From a virus: 58,146 nt of DNA. Made by a program: the position numbers and the translations under genes. Where the stretch lies: IMG/VR virus record IMGVR_UViG_3300022920_000008, positions 1-58,146 of that record. The stretch is one strand, 5' to 3'. The notes beneath the pieces are model-generated. The model was not told the origin of the DNA, made no database searches, and was given only the letters and a program-made list of their open reading frames with translations. Positions 8,195 through 16,458 of this stretch are shown here, in pieces; positions within the stretch are counted from its first letter, which is position 1, and each line of letters begins with the position of its first letter.

Positions 8195-8667
8195 TTTTTA
8201 GTCCAGGTCTCGATATATAACGTACTGTCGTGTACTTCACTTAACTTAAAATCGTTAAGTATTTTATTCTCTGGTAGGAATGTGTCACAGTTATATGTAC
8301 CTTCAATCCTACTTAAATGTATCTCGTCAATAATATCCCATAGGCCATCAATTAACCTAGCACCGCCAATAATCCATACGTTTTGTGTATTGGTCGTCAT
8401 CTGTGGCAATATTTTTAGTAAACCATCAATGTCTACAACAATATTACCAAGAGCGTTTTCAATAGGCTGTGTGGTTACAATAGCATTGGTCCTACCAGGC
8501 AGCGGCTTTCGTGGTAAACTTTCCCAAGTTTTACGACCCATAACAACTACATCGCCGGTAGTAGATTCTTTAAACCATGCTAGATCATCCAAATTCTTGG
8601 GCCAAGGCAAGTCACCGTCTTTACCAATGCCCCAGGCTTGATCACATGCCAGTATTGCTTTTATCAT
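8191..8667 (-). CDS. folA: dihydrofolate reductase
   Basis: A 158-residue dihydrofolate reductase that reduces dihydrofolate to tetrahydrofolate with NADPH. The N-terminal AWGIGKDGDLPWPKNLDDLAWF pattern gives the folate-pocket GxxGxLPW and the acidic residue region. VVMGRKTWESLP and WIIGGARLIDGL are the NADPH-binding blocks. Length is that of bacterial enzymes. It pairs with thymidylate synthase three genes downstream to support phage dTMP synthesis. Its ATG overlaps the end of the upstream glycosyltransferase-like gene. Function is secure. Confidence 0.95.
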   Translation of the reverse strand: MIKAILACDQAWGIGKDGDLPWPKNLDDLAWFKESTTGDVVVMGRKTWESLPRKPLPGRTNAIVTTQPIENALGNIVVDIDGLLKILPQMTTNTQNVWIIGGARLIDGLWDIIDEIHLSRIEGTYNCDTFLPENKILNDFKLSEVHDSTLYIETWTKK

Positions 8668-9644
8668 TCGATAGAGTTCTCTACTTGGTCTTCTCTAATT
8701 TGTGGAGCCATGCGACTAGGATTAATGTACACACGTTTGAAAAATTTACTTCCTTGTGCGCCAATGTCAGCAATGTCTAACTTTAAGTCTTGACGAATGT
8801 CACGACCCAATTCAAAAGTCTTTTCCTGAATCTTCTCTAAGTCCCAACGCATGCCTGTGCGTACACACATTTGGTCGTCGCCTTCAAACTGCGGGGCTAC
8901 CTGTGTATTAAAGAAGTTGTTTAGCCATTCAAAGTTACGTACTTCTTTCCAGTCCCAACTTTCACGTGCCACGTTTGTCATGTGACATCCTAGACGTGCG
9001 CCATATGTAGCCCAAATTCCATTAGTAACATCTTCGCCTACTGTCATCCAAGTTAGCAACCGTTGGAAGTTTTTGCCGTGTACATTCTTTTCCAAGTTAC
9101 GTGGATCAACTACATCGCCGTCTACCAATCCCATCTTAACACCTTCACGGAAGCCTGCACGCCAAGCCTGTAGTGGGCTACCATTGTTCAATACATTACA
9201 ATAGATGTTATTCATTTGTACGTAATTGATGTTCCAACAAAAGTCTACTTGTGCAGCTGCATTGTCAGGGTCTGCGTTCTCATGTGTTTTCATATTCATA
9301 ACAACTGGTTTGGGCCAACACTTGATGCCGCCGTTGCCATATACAAGACCATTAATCTCATTCTTTCCAGCCCAACTGATAACATCAGTATCGCCAATCT
9401 TATCCATGTCTACTTCAACATTAAAAAATGCAGGGTCAACAATATTGTCTGCATCTACTGTGATGAAACGATCAGTTTCTGCCATCATAGCTGCTGCTTT
9501 GTGTGCTGCGTCACTACCTTCTACACCGTGGCTGCGTTTAGCCCACGGGCATTTATCCAGTAAGTCTGAATAATTTTCATCTGCATTTGGTTCATCGTAA
9601 CTTATGAACACAATATCAAATTCATTAATGCTTGTTTTTGACAT
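8664..9644 (-). CDS. glycosyltransferase-like protein (GT-A fold)
   Basis: A 326-residue protein whose N-terminus looks like a GT-A glycosyltransferase. A beta strand and loop FISYDEPNADENY are followed by the GVEGSDAAHKAAAMM helix, and then RFITVDADNIVD with a DxD metal/nucleotide-sugar motif at residues 64-66. Phage relatives of this type are annotated as family 2-like transferases or left hypothetical. The C-terminal part (tryptophan-rich, FREGVKMGL, WMTVGEDVTNGIWATYGARLG) gives no further clue. It is followed directly by the folate genes and preceded by further sugar-transferase-like genes. Confidence 0.6.
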   Translation of the reverse strand: MSKTSINEFDIVFISYDEPNADENYSDLLDKCPWAKRSHGVEGSDAAHKAAAMMAETDRFITVDADNIVDPAFFNVEVDMDKIGDTDVISWAGKNEINGLVYGNGGIKCWPKPVVMNMKTHENADPDNAAAQVDFCWNINYVQMNNIYCNVLNNGSPLQAWRAGFREGVKMGLVDGDVVDPRNLEKNVHGKNFQRLLTWMTVGEDVTNGIWATYGARLGCHMTNVARESWDWKEVRNFEWLNNFFNTQVAPQFEGDDQMCVRTGMRWDLEKIQEKTFELGRDIRQDLKLDIADIGAQGSKFFKRVYINPSRMAPQIREDQVENSIE

Positions 9645-10618
9645 TAATCTACTCTCCCTATATAGTTGACATACAAGTTTTCACACTTGTATAAAATTAT
9701 TGGACGTGCTGGCATTTTAAAATCCAACTTAGCCCTTACATTATTTTTGTTAATTATTTGATCAGATTCAATCTGAAATCCACCTATAACATTATCTATT
9801 ATACTGTCACATACTAAAAAATGTAAGTGTTTATTTCCACCTAGTACGTTTGAATTTTCGTTATTGATTAAACTTGAGTTAATTTTAATATACTTACCAT
9901 CGTAACGCATGCTCAGATGCTTTTGATCATCTTCATTTGTTACTTGCTGTATATATTTATCGTCGCTGACTGGACGTCCTTCTCGAACATCTTTCTCACT
10001 AACAGTATACGCATACGTTTTAAATATTGGACATGTAAAAATACTAATGTTAGATAAATCATAATCAATATCAGTTAATTGTACACGCAACATTTTTTGC
10101 TTGAACAATAACTTTGGATCTATTTCAATCTGTGCAATTAATTTATCAGGGTCATTCTTTTCAGTAACATACATGTCCATTAAAGCACCAGTTGTATTTG
10201 TTACTTCGTGAATGTCTCCCAAGTTCATATTACGCTTGATACTTTCGATGTTAATACTAATCTCTAGTATATGACTGTCAACGAAAATTTCAACAAACAC
10301 ATCTTGTTTACTACGGGCGCCAGGATATATTTGAAACATCTGACTACTTAGACGTTTTAAATTTAATTTGTTAGAACGCTCAACAACATGCAACTTACCT
10401 GTGTCAATGTCACGAGCCACACTGCAAGTCTTAATGTTTACTTTCCCATCAATCATCTTTAAGATTAGATCTTGATCTTCAGTAATAAATGTATCTTGGT
10501 TTTTTCTGACCCTAGTGATAGGATTAGGACTTATCCTATATACCCTACCAGTATTAGTGTCATACTTTATCCACCACTGTGCTTTTTCTCTTTGCTGCGG
10601 TATTCCTAAAAGTTCCAT
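9644..10618 (-). CDS. hypothetical protein, possible virion or glycan-related
   Basis: A 324-residue protein of unknown family. It is rich in alternating hydrophobic and polar residues suggesting beta structure, with many Asn, Asp and Ile residues and no signal peptide or membrane segment. The start at ATG 10618 overlaps the end of the upstream gene by 59 bases; a later in-frame start is possible. The next gene in the operon is the DxD glycosyltransferase-like gene, with which it shares a 1-base stop/start junction. No catalytic motif is visible. Confidence 0.55.
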   Translation of the reverse strand: MELLGIPQQREKAQWWIKYDTNTGRVYRISPNPITRVRKNQDTFITEDQDLILKMIDGKVNIKTCSVARDIDTGKLHVVERSNKLNLKRLSSQMFQIYPGARSKQDVFVEIFVDSHILEISINIESIKRNMNLGDIHEVTNTTGALMDMYVTEKNDPDKLIAQIEIDPKLLFKQKMLRVQLTDIDYDLSNISIFTCPIFKTYAYTVSEKDVREGRPVSDDKYIQQVTNEDDQKHLSMRYDGKYIKINSSLINNENSNVLGGNKHLHFLVCDSIIDNVIGGFQIESDQIINKNNVRAKLDFKMPARPIILYKCENLYVNYIGRVD

Positions 10619-11444
10619 ATACTTCGTCCGTTATAAAATTTATATCAGCATACGTTAGTACACTGTTGACTGTAAAGTTTTGTACTTTAACTCTGCCTTC
10701 TGGTATCACCCAATAATTTAATTTCTCTAGCCAACTATTAGTTATTGTCTCTGACTTGAGCATGCGATGTGTTTCACGTTGCATGTCAATATTATTAACA
10801 AAATCATATTTAGAGTTTATATAATTACTGGTGGTGCCCAAGCTATCAATAACAAGCCTGTGCATTAAATGTGTGTCATAGGTTCCATCCGTAAAGATAG
10901 GATCTACTAATGCTTTAAATGCATCACGCCAGTTTTGCATTAGTGGGTCAGCCATTTTAAAATATGTTAAACTTTCTTCGCTCTTGTCAAAGAAAAAGAT
11001 ATTTGAATTGACTGTGTGTTTTTTGTTTGCACTATAATATGTTTCACCAATATCCAAACATTGAGTATTATTAAAACGTGCGAAGGTGCTAAGTAAACAT
11101 ACATTATAAGAATACATTAAATAATCAAACGTATAACTAATATCATTACACAATACACTATAGCAGTCAATAAAGATACTATTGTCATATGGCGATGCCC
11201 AGTATAGTTGCCAGTCGTTACTTCTTGTTTCTTGCGTACTAGTAAACGGAAATTCTACAATGTAATCAAATGCATACTCATGATGAGATAATACACCAGC
11301 TAATGAAGGTACAACCATTGTTACACTAGCTGTTGGGTTGTATGTCTTAATACTATTAGCTAGCGTAGCCGCGGCTACCTGTTGTTGTTTTGTAGTAGCA
11401 ATAGTAATAAATCCTTTATCAGGTATCATCTGTTTGCTCCGCAT
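10560..11444 (-). CDS. glycosyltransferase-like protein
   Basis: A 294-residue protein opening with KGFITIATTKQQQVAAATLANSIKTYNP. This resembles the first Rossmann strand and helix of family 8-like glycosyltransferases, which scan for FxTxxxxY...A..L..SL. The segment NSIFIDCYSVLCNDISYTFDYL would be the region around the metal-binding acid, but no clean DxD is seen, so catalytic competence is uncertain. Starts at ATG 11444 or 11429 are both possible; either overlaps the end of the preceding transferase-like gene. It appears related in layout to that upstream neighbour. Confidence 0.45.
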   Translation of the reverse strand: MRSKQMIPDKGFITIATTKQQQVAAATLANSIKTYNPTASVTMVVPSLAGVLSHHEYAFDYIVEFPFTSTQETRSNDWQLYWASPYDNSIFIDCYSVLCNDISYTFDYLMYSYNVCLLSTFARFNNTQCLDIGETYYSANKKHTVNSNIFFFDKSEESLTYFKMADPLMQNWRDAFKALVDPIFTDGTYDTHLMHRLVIDSLGTTSNYINSKYDFVNNIDMQRETHRMLKSETITNSWLEKLNYWVIPEGRVKVQNFTVNSVLTYADINFITDEVYGTFRNTAAKRKSTVVDKV

Positions 11445-12303
11445 ATTTTACGATAATTCTATCTAATGCTCGTTTGTTCATACAATGTACATCACTTTTT
11501 TCATGCCTAACCATAATATTTTTCCAATTCTCTTTTGGATCATGTGACAATACAATCCAAGTTTCATCATCCAAACTGTCGACAATATCATCCTTGCCTG
11601 ATAAGTTTTGCATTGGTATGCCGCCAAAGTTGTTTATCTCTTGTCCTGTTGCCATGCCGTTCATAATGTGTGCAGCTATGCTTACACAAAAATCTGTTCT
11701 GTACATGCCTCCAGGAAAGTTATATAAGAATTTATAATAGTCATAATTATCTTTGACATATTCCCAAGTATCAAAAAATAGTTTACTTGTTTCACTTTGA
11801 TCAAAGTATACTACAGTACTCCACCACATTTTAATGCCATGTATAAACAAACGTCTTTCATGCATATGCATTGGGCAATTGCGCATACTAATAGCATCGT
11901 CAAACATTGATACACCAGTATAACTTGTAAACGCATGTTCGAGGAAGTCTGACTTTAAAATGTAATCAATATCTAATAGCAATGTTTTTTCGTAAGGAGT
12001 ATATTCAAATACTTTATGTTTATTACTATTACTAAATTGTGCATTGAATTGTGTCCAAGGACTATCATAATGATTGCGAGTATTTTTCTCTAGCTCATCA
12101 TCAGTAACTACTACGTCTGTAATATATTTTTTAATCTCAGCATTGCCGTGACTTTCAATAAGCCAATCCCAACTACCTTGATCTGTAATCAAGCATACTG
12201 GTCGATTTAAATATTTTTTAACTTTCTTAGCTGCAAACAACGCTAACTTGACATAGTCAATATGTTCATTGTTGTATGCAAAAAAGCAAACGCCTTCAGT
12301 CAT
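11419..12303 (-). CDS. glycosyltransferase-like protein with DxD motif
   Basis: A 294-residue protein with a GT-A-like layout: CFFAYNNEHIDYVKLALFAAKKVKKYLNRPVCLITD at the N-terminus (the quoted parts are CFFAYNN, LALFAAKK and VCLITD), then YEKTLLLDIDYIL, which supplies a D-I-D motif for metal and nucleotide-sugar binding. Further on, WWSTVVYFDQSE and FPGGMYRTDFCVSIAAH resemble acceptor-side segments of these enzymes. A phage glycosyltransferase could decorate virion proteins, DNA or host surface polysaccharide. It ends inside the next transferase-like gene and starts one base from the stop of the small upstream gene. Confidence 0.55.
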   Translation of the reverse strand: MTEGVCFFAYNNEHIDYVKLALFAAKKVKKYLNRPVCLITDQGSWDWLIESHGNAEIKKYITDVVVTDDELEKNTRNHYDSPWTQFNAQFSNSNKHKVFEYTPYEKTLLLDIDYILKSDFLEHAFTSYTGVSMFDDAISMRNCPMHMHERRLFIHGIKMWWSTVVYFDQSETSKLFFDTWEYVKDNYDYYKFLYNFPGGMYRTDFCVSIAAHIMNGMATGQEINNFGGIPMQNLSGKDDIVDSLDDETWIVLSHDPKENWKNIMVRHEKSDVHCMNKRALDRIIVKYAEQTDDT

Positions 12304-12651
12304 TTACCAGTCCATTAGTTTCTTAAGGTTACGAACCTTCTTGAGTTTTTCAAACTCAGCTTCGTATTCATTCATTGCATCGTTATATGCTGACAATAAT
12401 GTTTCTTGAAACTCTACCAAGCTAGTGATACGAATTGGATTTTCTTTTGTATCAACAATAATACTTCCAGTTGCACCATTAGCAATTAATGTTTGTACAA
12501 ATGATATTGTAGATGTATCAGCATAAAAAACACCATTGTTGTGGTGTACTGTTGTCAACTGTTTAACTCTATTTTTAATAAGTTGTTTTTGATTTGCAAT
12601 AGTTGCACTGTAGTTTCCAAACTCAAGTGCTTTTGTTAGTCGTTCGTCCAT
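12304..12651 (-). CDS. small conserved-looking hypothetical protein
   Basis: A 115-residue protein and the first gene of the minus-strand accessory operon, directly downstream of a sigma70-like promoter. The ATG at 12651 has a GGAGA ribosome site. The C-terminal third is strongly charged and probably helical (YNDAMNEYEAEFEKLKKVRNLKKLMDW); the N-terminal half has a basic segment (QLIKNRVKQL). No known domain is recognised. The position as first gene suggests early or middle expression. Confidence 0.7.
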   Translation of the reverse strand: MDERLTKALEFGNYSATIANQKQLIKNRVKQLTTVHHNNGVFYADTSTISFVQTLIANGATGSIIVDTKENPIRITSLVEFQETLLSAYNDAMNEYEAEFEKLKKVRNLKKLMDW

Positions 12652-12676
12652 AGATGTCTCCGTTATGGTTACTACT

Positions 12677-12705
12677 ATAATATACTAGTGATTGTTTTTT
12701 GTCAA
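12677..12705 (-). promoter_or_regulatory. sigma70-like promoter for the accessory operon
   Basis: On the minus strand TTGACA (12705-12700) is followed by a 17-base spacer and TATTAT (12682-12677), a near-consensus host-type promoter. It points into the genes running from 12651 down to position 1. Confidence 0.75.
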
Positions 12706-12712
12706 GAAGATA

Positions 12713-12934
12713 TTATTCGTCTTTAGGCTTATCATCCTTGACGTCAGCGTCGCCTTCGCGAGCTTGTTTTTCTGCTTTGGTTAATTTTTGATTCCAAGAG
12801 TTGTTGCTTATATTAAGCTCACTTGGCATTGGTTTTGTTTTTATTTTTTTAATAGCGCCGCCCTTTTTCAGGAACGCCGCTACTAATTTTTCTGTTTCTT
12901 TGTCTTTTTTATTTGGTTGGTGGTTCATTGCCAT
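12713..12934 (-). CDS. small lysine-rich hypothetical protein
   Basis: A 73-residue, very hydrophilic protein with many lysines (KKGGAIKKIKTKPMP) and an acidic tail (GDADVKDDKPKDE). It has no signal, membrane segment or recognised domain and is probably largely disordered. A TATAAATA late box lies 23 bases upstream of its ATG, so it is probably made late with the tail proteins. The role is unknown. Confidence 0.55.
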   Translation of the reverse strand: MAMNHQPNKKDKETEKLVAAFLKKGGAIKKIKTKPMPSELNISNNSWNQKLTKAEKQAREGDADVKDDKPKDE

Positions 12935-12956
12935 AGTAATAACTTTCTGTTACTAC

Positions 12957-12964
12957 TATTTATA
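12957..12964 (-). promoter_or_regulatory. T4-type late promoter box TATAAATA
   Basis: The perfect T4 late promoter sequence lies on the minus strand, 23 bases upstream of the start of the small lysine-rich gene. gp55, encoded in this window, is the sigma factor known to recognise this box. Confidence 0.7.
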
Positions 12965-12966
12965 GA

Positions 12967-13578
12967 CTAGTAACCACTCACTGTGACTAAAATTGGTACA
13001 CTGGTGTATGTAATTTGACCTATTACTACAGTAAGCGTAGAGTTATTAGGTGCAACATCTGCTGCTGTTAGTGTAACTTCTAATTTAACCTCTGATCCTA
13101 CAGTTACTTCTGTGATAGTGATACTATCTAGTAGTACAGCACTACCAACTGTTGTTGGACTACTAACGTTAAAGTTTCCATCCGAGTCAGCTCTACTAAA
13201 CACATACTCATTTGTTAAGTAGTAGGGAGTATCACCAGAATTATTGATGAAAGTTAACATAAGTTTACCGCCACTGGTATATCTGAGTATTGTGTTACTA
13301 TAGATAATTTTTTCGTAGTCGCCATTTGCGTTTTTGTTGGCAGGATAATCTTGTATTGTTCCTTTAATTGTATCAGTTATAACATATGGTGAAAATACAT
13401 TATTAGTGGTGAGCTTACCAAAAGTTAGTTCACCAGTAATCTCTTGAGCTTCATTTGCAGTAACTCTTGCTGTTAAATCCGTGATGGCAGCTTCATTAGT
13501 ATCTACTAGTGTAAAGTTTTCGTCCATCTGTGCATGTGATAATGCTGGGCCGTTAAGGCCTTTTTGTGTTGTTGGCAT
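12967..13578 (-). CDS. structural (fibre/baseplate-associated) protein, putative
   Basis: A 203-residue protein. The N-terminus MPTTQKGLNGPALSHAQMDENF followed by a short helical segment (TNEAAITDLTARVTANEAQ) is the kind of attachment-plus-coiled-coil start seen in small phage fibre proteins. The rest is threonine- and valine-rich and beta-predicted. It is the last gene of the tail block and sits after three other structural proteins. The exact role is unknown. Confidence 0.5.
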   Translation of the reverse strand: MPTTQKGLNGPALSHAQMDENFTLVDTNEAAITDLTARVTANEAQEITGELTFGKLTTNNVFSPYVITDTIKGTIQDYPANKNANGDYEKIIYSNTILRYTSGGKLMLTFINNSGDTPYYLTNEYVFSRADSDGNFNVSSPTTVGSAVLLDSITITEVTVGSEVKLEVTLTAADVAPNNSTLTVVIGQITYTSVPILVTVSGY

Positions 13579-13597
13579 CTTAAGCCTCCTATCTTTG

Positions 13598-14905
13598 TTA
13601 TGGGTCTGCTATATACCCAGGTTCCACATATCCTTCTAAGGTATATGGTGTAGTGTTAGTTACTCCGTTCCAATCATAGTATTCAACTAATGCTGGTCCG
13701 ATGCGAGCCTCGTACTGATAGTACAATGGCCTTGTTAAAAAATCTCCGTTAGAATCTCTATATGGCAGTCCTGTTTCAGGATCTAATTCCCCGTGTACAT
13801 AACCTGGTTCTACATAACCTGGATCTGCATAAAGGTCAGCATATGGTTGTGATACTGGAGGATATTCAGGTGTTACTGGTTGCTGTGGTAAGTCTGCATA
13901 TGTAGTAGTAGCATTACCGGCATCAATTTGTGCTGTTTTAGGTGCTGTATCAGGAACAATAACACCTACTTCTAATATTAAGTCTAAGTGTGCGCTAATG
14001 CCATCGTCAGGATCAACTAGCTCTACTTCTAAAAATATATCAATCTCATTGTTAGCAAGCTCTACGACTTTTGCCCACAATCTAATCTTAGCTGAGTCGT
14101 ACTCACCACCAATACCATACTCATCAGCATACTCACCGCCACCACTACCAGTAGCAACTTCAAATACTCTTGTGCGGTCATTTGGGTTACAATCATAAAA
14201 TCCTAATGACATAATTGGATTTACATATCCATCAGTTGTTACGTTGTTAGCACCAAATTTAATAGTGCCAGTACCTTGTAAAATGTCTGCCCAAGCAAAG
14301 CCACGGCTACTTTCGCCTACACTCTCACCTAAGTTAAAAATTATTTGACCGCCGCCGTTAAAAAAATATCTTGCTTCTTGGTAGTCGCTAAATTTAGCTA
14401 CAACTCCTGCTGAAGTAGTAGTGTCAAAATCAAAGTCAATTGCATCAATTACAACCACATCCACATCCATATCTGCATATGCAGGATTAAGATCATTCTT
14501 TGTAGCTTCAATACTTTCAATTTTTTGCTTAACTAATTCTAATGCTTGAGCGAAAATAATTTCATGTGTTACGTTGCCATACTCATCACTGAACTTTCTA
14601 GGATCTTTAAATTTAGATAAAGGGTTAGCTTCGCCATCTGCACTCATATGAGCTAGCCCAGCATTGATTTGAGCTACTAACTGATTGGCATGTTCAGCTA
14701 AAATGATTGTTGCTTCATTTACGCTTTGTGGTTCAACATCATCTTGGCCCCAACCAGTTCTAATTAATTCTTTTGATGATGGATTTAAATCTTGTAATCT
14801 GAATTGTGTATTATCGTCTGCCCAATAGGAGTTATACATAGTAAGCAGTTCATTGAACTGTTCATATGTAATTAAATTATTTTGTCCAATTGGTGGAGTA
14901 GCCAT
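13598..14905 (-). CDS. tail structural protein, putative
   Basis: A 435-residue protein with a helical N-terminal third (ITYEQFNELLTMYNSYW; EATIILAEHANQLVAQINAG) and a low-complexity C-terminal third with repeated PGYVEPGY-type segments (DPGYVEPGYV, EGYVEPGYI). The repeated PGY units suggest an extended, virion-exposed region. It is separated by two bases from the preceding fibre-like gene and lies in the tail block. I do not recognise a T4 counterpart. Confidence 0.5.
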   Translation of the reverse strand: MATPPIGQNNLITYEQFNELLTMYNSYWADDNTQFRLQDLNPSSKELIRTGWGQDDVEPQSVNEATIILAEHANQLVAQINAGLAHMSADGEANPLSKFKDPRKFSDEYGNVTHEIIFAQALELVKQKIESIEATKNDLNPAYADMDVDVVVIDAIDFDFDTTTSAGVVAKFSDYQEARYFFNGGGQIIFNLGESVGESSRGFAWADILQGTGTIKFGANNVTTDGYVNPIMSLGFYDCNPNDRTRVFEVATGSGGGEYADEYGIGGEYDSAKIRLWAKVVELANNEIDIFLEVELVDPDDGISAHLDLILEVGVIVPDTAPKTAQIDAGNATTTYADLPQQPVTPEYPPVSQPYADLYADPGYVEPGYVHGELDPETGLPYRDSNGDFLTRPLYYQYEARIGPALVEYYDWNGVTNTTPYTLEGYVEPGYIADP

Positions 14906-14907
14906 TG

Positions 14908-15816
14908 TTATTTTGCTCCAACTACTACTTCAACAAGTCCTATTCCCTCAGATGTTTTATCTTCCAAAGCTCTGCCAACGATGCGATACCAATCCATATA
15001 CTCTTGCATTTCATAGTCCGTTGGAGCTCTAGCTACACCTGGTTCTTCGCTTGCCAATAAACGCTGTCCTTTTACAACTGGACCAATAACTTTTAGAGGC
15101 ACACGGCCTGCTAATGCTACTGCAACTGTAGTACCTTCAGCTTTACTGTTCATTAAGTAAGCTGGATCAGTTGAAACAATACCAAAAACACTAGGACAAA
15201 ATGCTGATGTAGTTTGTGTCACTTCAGCTTCTCCTCCAATTTTTAGTACTGTGCCTGGCTCATACGGAGCATCAGCTACATACATCTCTGCCAAATCCGC
15301 ATACTGTGCTGTCGTGGCAACACCATGCAGTTTATAACCTGCTTCGCTTGACAATGTAATACCTTTACCAATAGTTGTAAAGTTTGGTTGAATTAATGTT
15401 TCAAGAAGATTTACATCAAAGTCGTCATCTGCGGAGATGATCATTACGATTTGATCTGAATCATATACTACATTAACACTGTGCAAAGCGCCGTCTGTGT
15501 CTAATACTTCAATAGTTTTCACAGCTGAGCCAGGCATTTGATTCCATTTTACTCCGTTAAAGTAATTGAAAACTTCATTGTTTTTATTATAATATATTTG
15601 ACCTGCTAATGCATTTGCTACTGGTGGATGCGGATTATCCAATGTAGATGTATATGCAAAGTTCTCTAATAAGTTTAATTGATTTTCAGCAATTGTTTCG
15701 CCATAGCCATACCAGTTCTTACCGACAAATGTTAAATAAGTTTCTGTGTTTAGCGTTGCGTCCTGTACGTCAATTGGCGGGGTGTTTGGATCATAATGAT
15801 TTACTCTATATACCAT
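14908..15816 (-). CDS. tail fibre-like structural protein
   Basis: A 302-residue protein. The segment GVATTAQYADLAEMYVADAPYEPGTVL, with motifs AQYADLAEMY and YEPGTVL, is typical of C-terminal domains of tail fibre proteins in T4-like aquatic phages. It continues with VFGIVSTDPAYLMN and VALAGRVPLKV, also typical. Such domains can be autocleaving or act as folding/trimerisation units. The N-terminal part (YFNGVKWNQMPG) resembles fibre shaft-capping segments. It lies in the tail block between structural genes. Confidence 0.65.
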   Translation of the reverse strand: MVYRVNHYDPNTPPIDVQDATLNTETYLTFVGKNWYGYGETIAENQLNLLENFAYTSTLDNPHPPVANALAGQIYYNKNNEVFNYFNGVKWNQMPGSAVKTIEVLDTDGALHSVNVVYDSDQIVMIISADDDFDVNLLETLIQPNFTTIGKGITLSSEAGYKLHGVATTAQYADLAEMYVADAPYEPGTVLKIGGEAEVTQTTSAFCPSVFGIVSTDPAYLMNSKAEGTTVAVALAGRVPLKVIGPVVKGQRLLASEEPGVARAPTDYEMQEYMDWYRIVGRALEDKTSEGIGLVEVVVGAK

Positions 15817-15817
15817 G

Positions 15818-16408
15818 TTAGTTACCTGCCGTTATTCTAAGAGTGTAAATGACTTGAATTTGTCTATTTGCACTTTTTTCGATTGGGTGGAAAATAATAT
15901 GACTAACAAATTTTTGTGTTAACTCGTCAGTACCAACAACAATACCTAGTTCATCAAAAATAAATTCTGATTCACTATTTGTGCCAGTATCAGTTAGAGG
16001 CTGTCCTGCTGGTTCACCGTAAGTAAGTGTACTTGTAATAACAATGTCAGTTTGTGCTTCGCCTGGTGTTGGCTGTACCGATATACTGTTAAGCACATCA
16101 TTTCCTGTTGTTACTGTTTTGGCTCCAGTTTCTGGATACGTTTGTGCATGCAAACTTCCGTTTGTGCTATCTACATTTGGTGTATTGTAAATTACATTAC
16201 CTACACTATCAATAGTTGTACCGCCATTACCATAGGCAATGCCTTCGATGCCTGCTCCACCCACTGCAATTGCATTGGCTAGTGCTACGCTCATGTTCTC
16301 AAAATTAATGGCATTGTGTTTGTCTAATAAAACTTCGTTTGTATCAAAGTCTTTAATTAAAACATGTCCATCCATTTCAAGACTTGATTTGTCTAATAAA
16401 TTTGTCAT
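15818..16408 (-). CDS. virion structural protein, putative
   Basis: A 196-residue protein with the N-terminal pattern VLIKDFDTNEVLLDKHNAINFENMSVALANAIA (key parts DTNEVLLDKHNAI and ENMSVALA), which I recognise from structural proteins encoded beside baseplate genes of T4-like aquatic phages. The C-terminal half is beta-rich (FVSHIIFHPIEKSANRQIQVIYTLRI). A CATAAATA late box and a GCGGAG ribosome site precede its ATG. Confidence 0.6.
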   Translation of the reverse strand: MTNLLDKSSLEMDGHVLIKDFDTNEVLLDKHNAINFENMSVALANAIAVGGAGIEGIAYGNGGTTIDSVGNVIYNTPNVDSTNGSLHAQTYPETGAKTVTTGNDVLNSISVQPTPGEAQTDIVITSTLTYGEPAGQPLTDTGTNSESEFIFDELGIVVGTDELTQKFVSHIIFHPIEKSANRQIQVIYTLRITAGN

Positions 16409-16431
16409 TTGTCATAGTTCTCCGCTATTTG

Positions 16432-16439
16432 TATTTATG
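16432..16439 (-). promoter_or_regulatory. late promoter box CATAAATA
   Basis: A minus-strand one-mismatch T4 late box lies 23 bases upstream of the structural gene starting at 16408, in the short gap after the giant tail gene. Confidence 0.55.
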
Positions 16440-16458
16440 CATATCAAAACCACCATGA

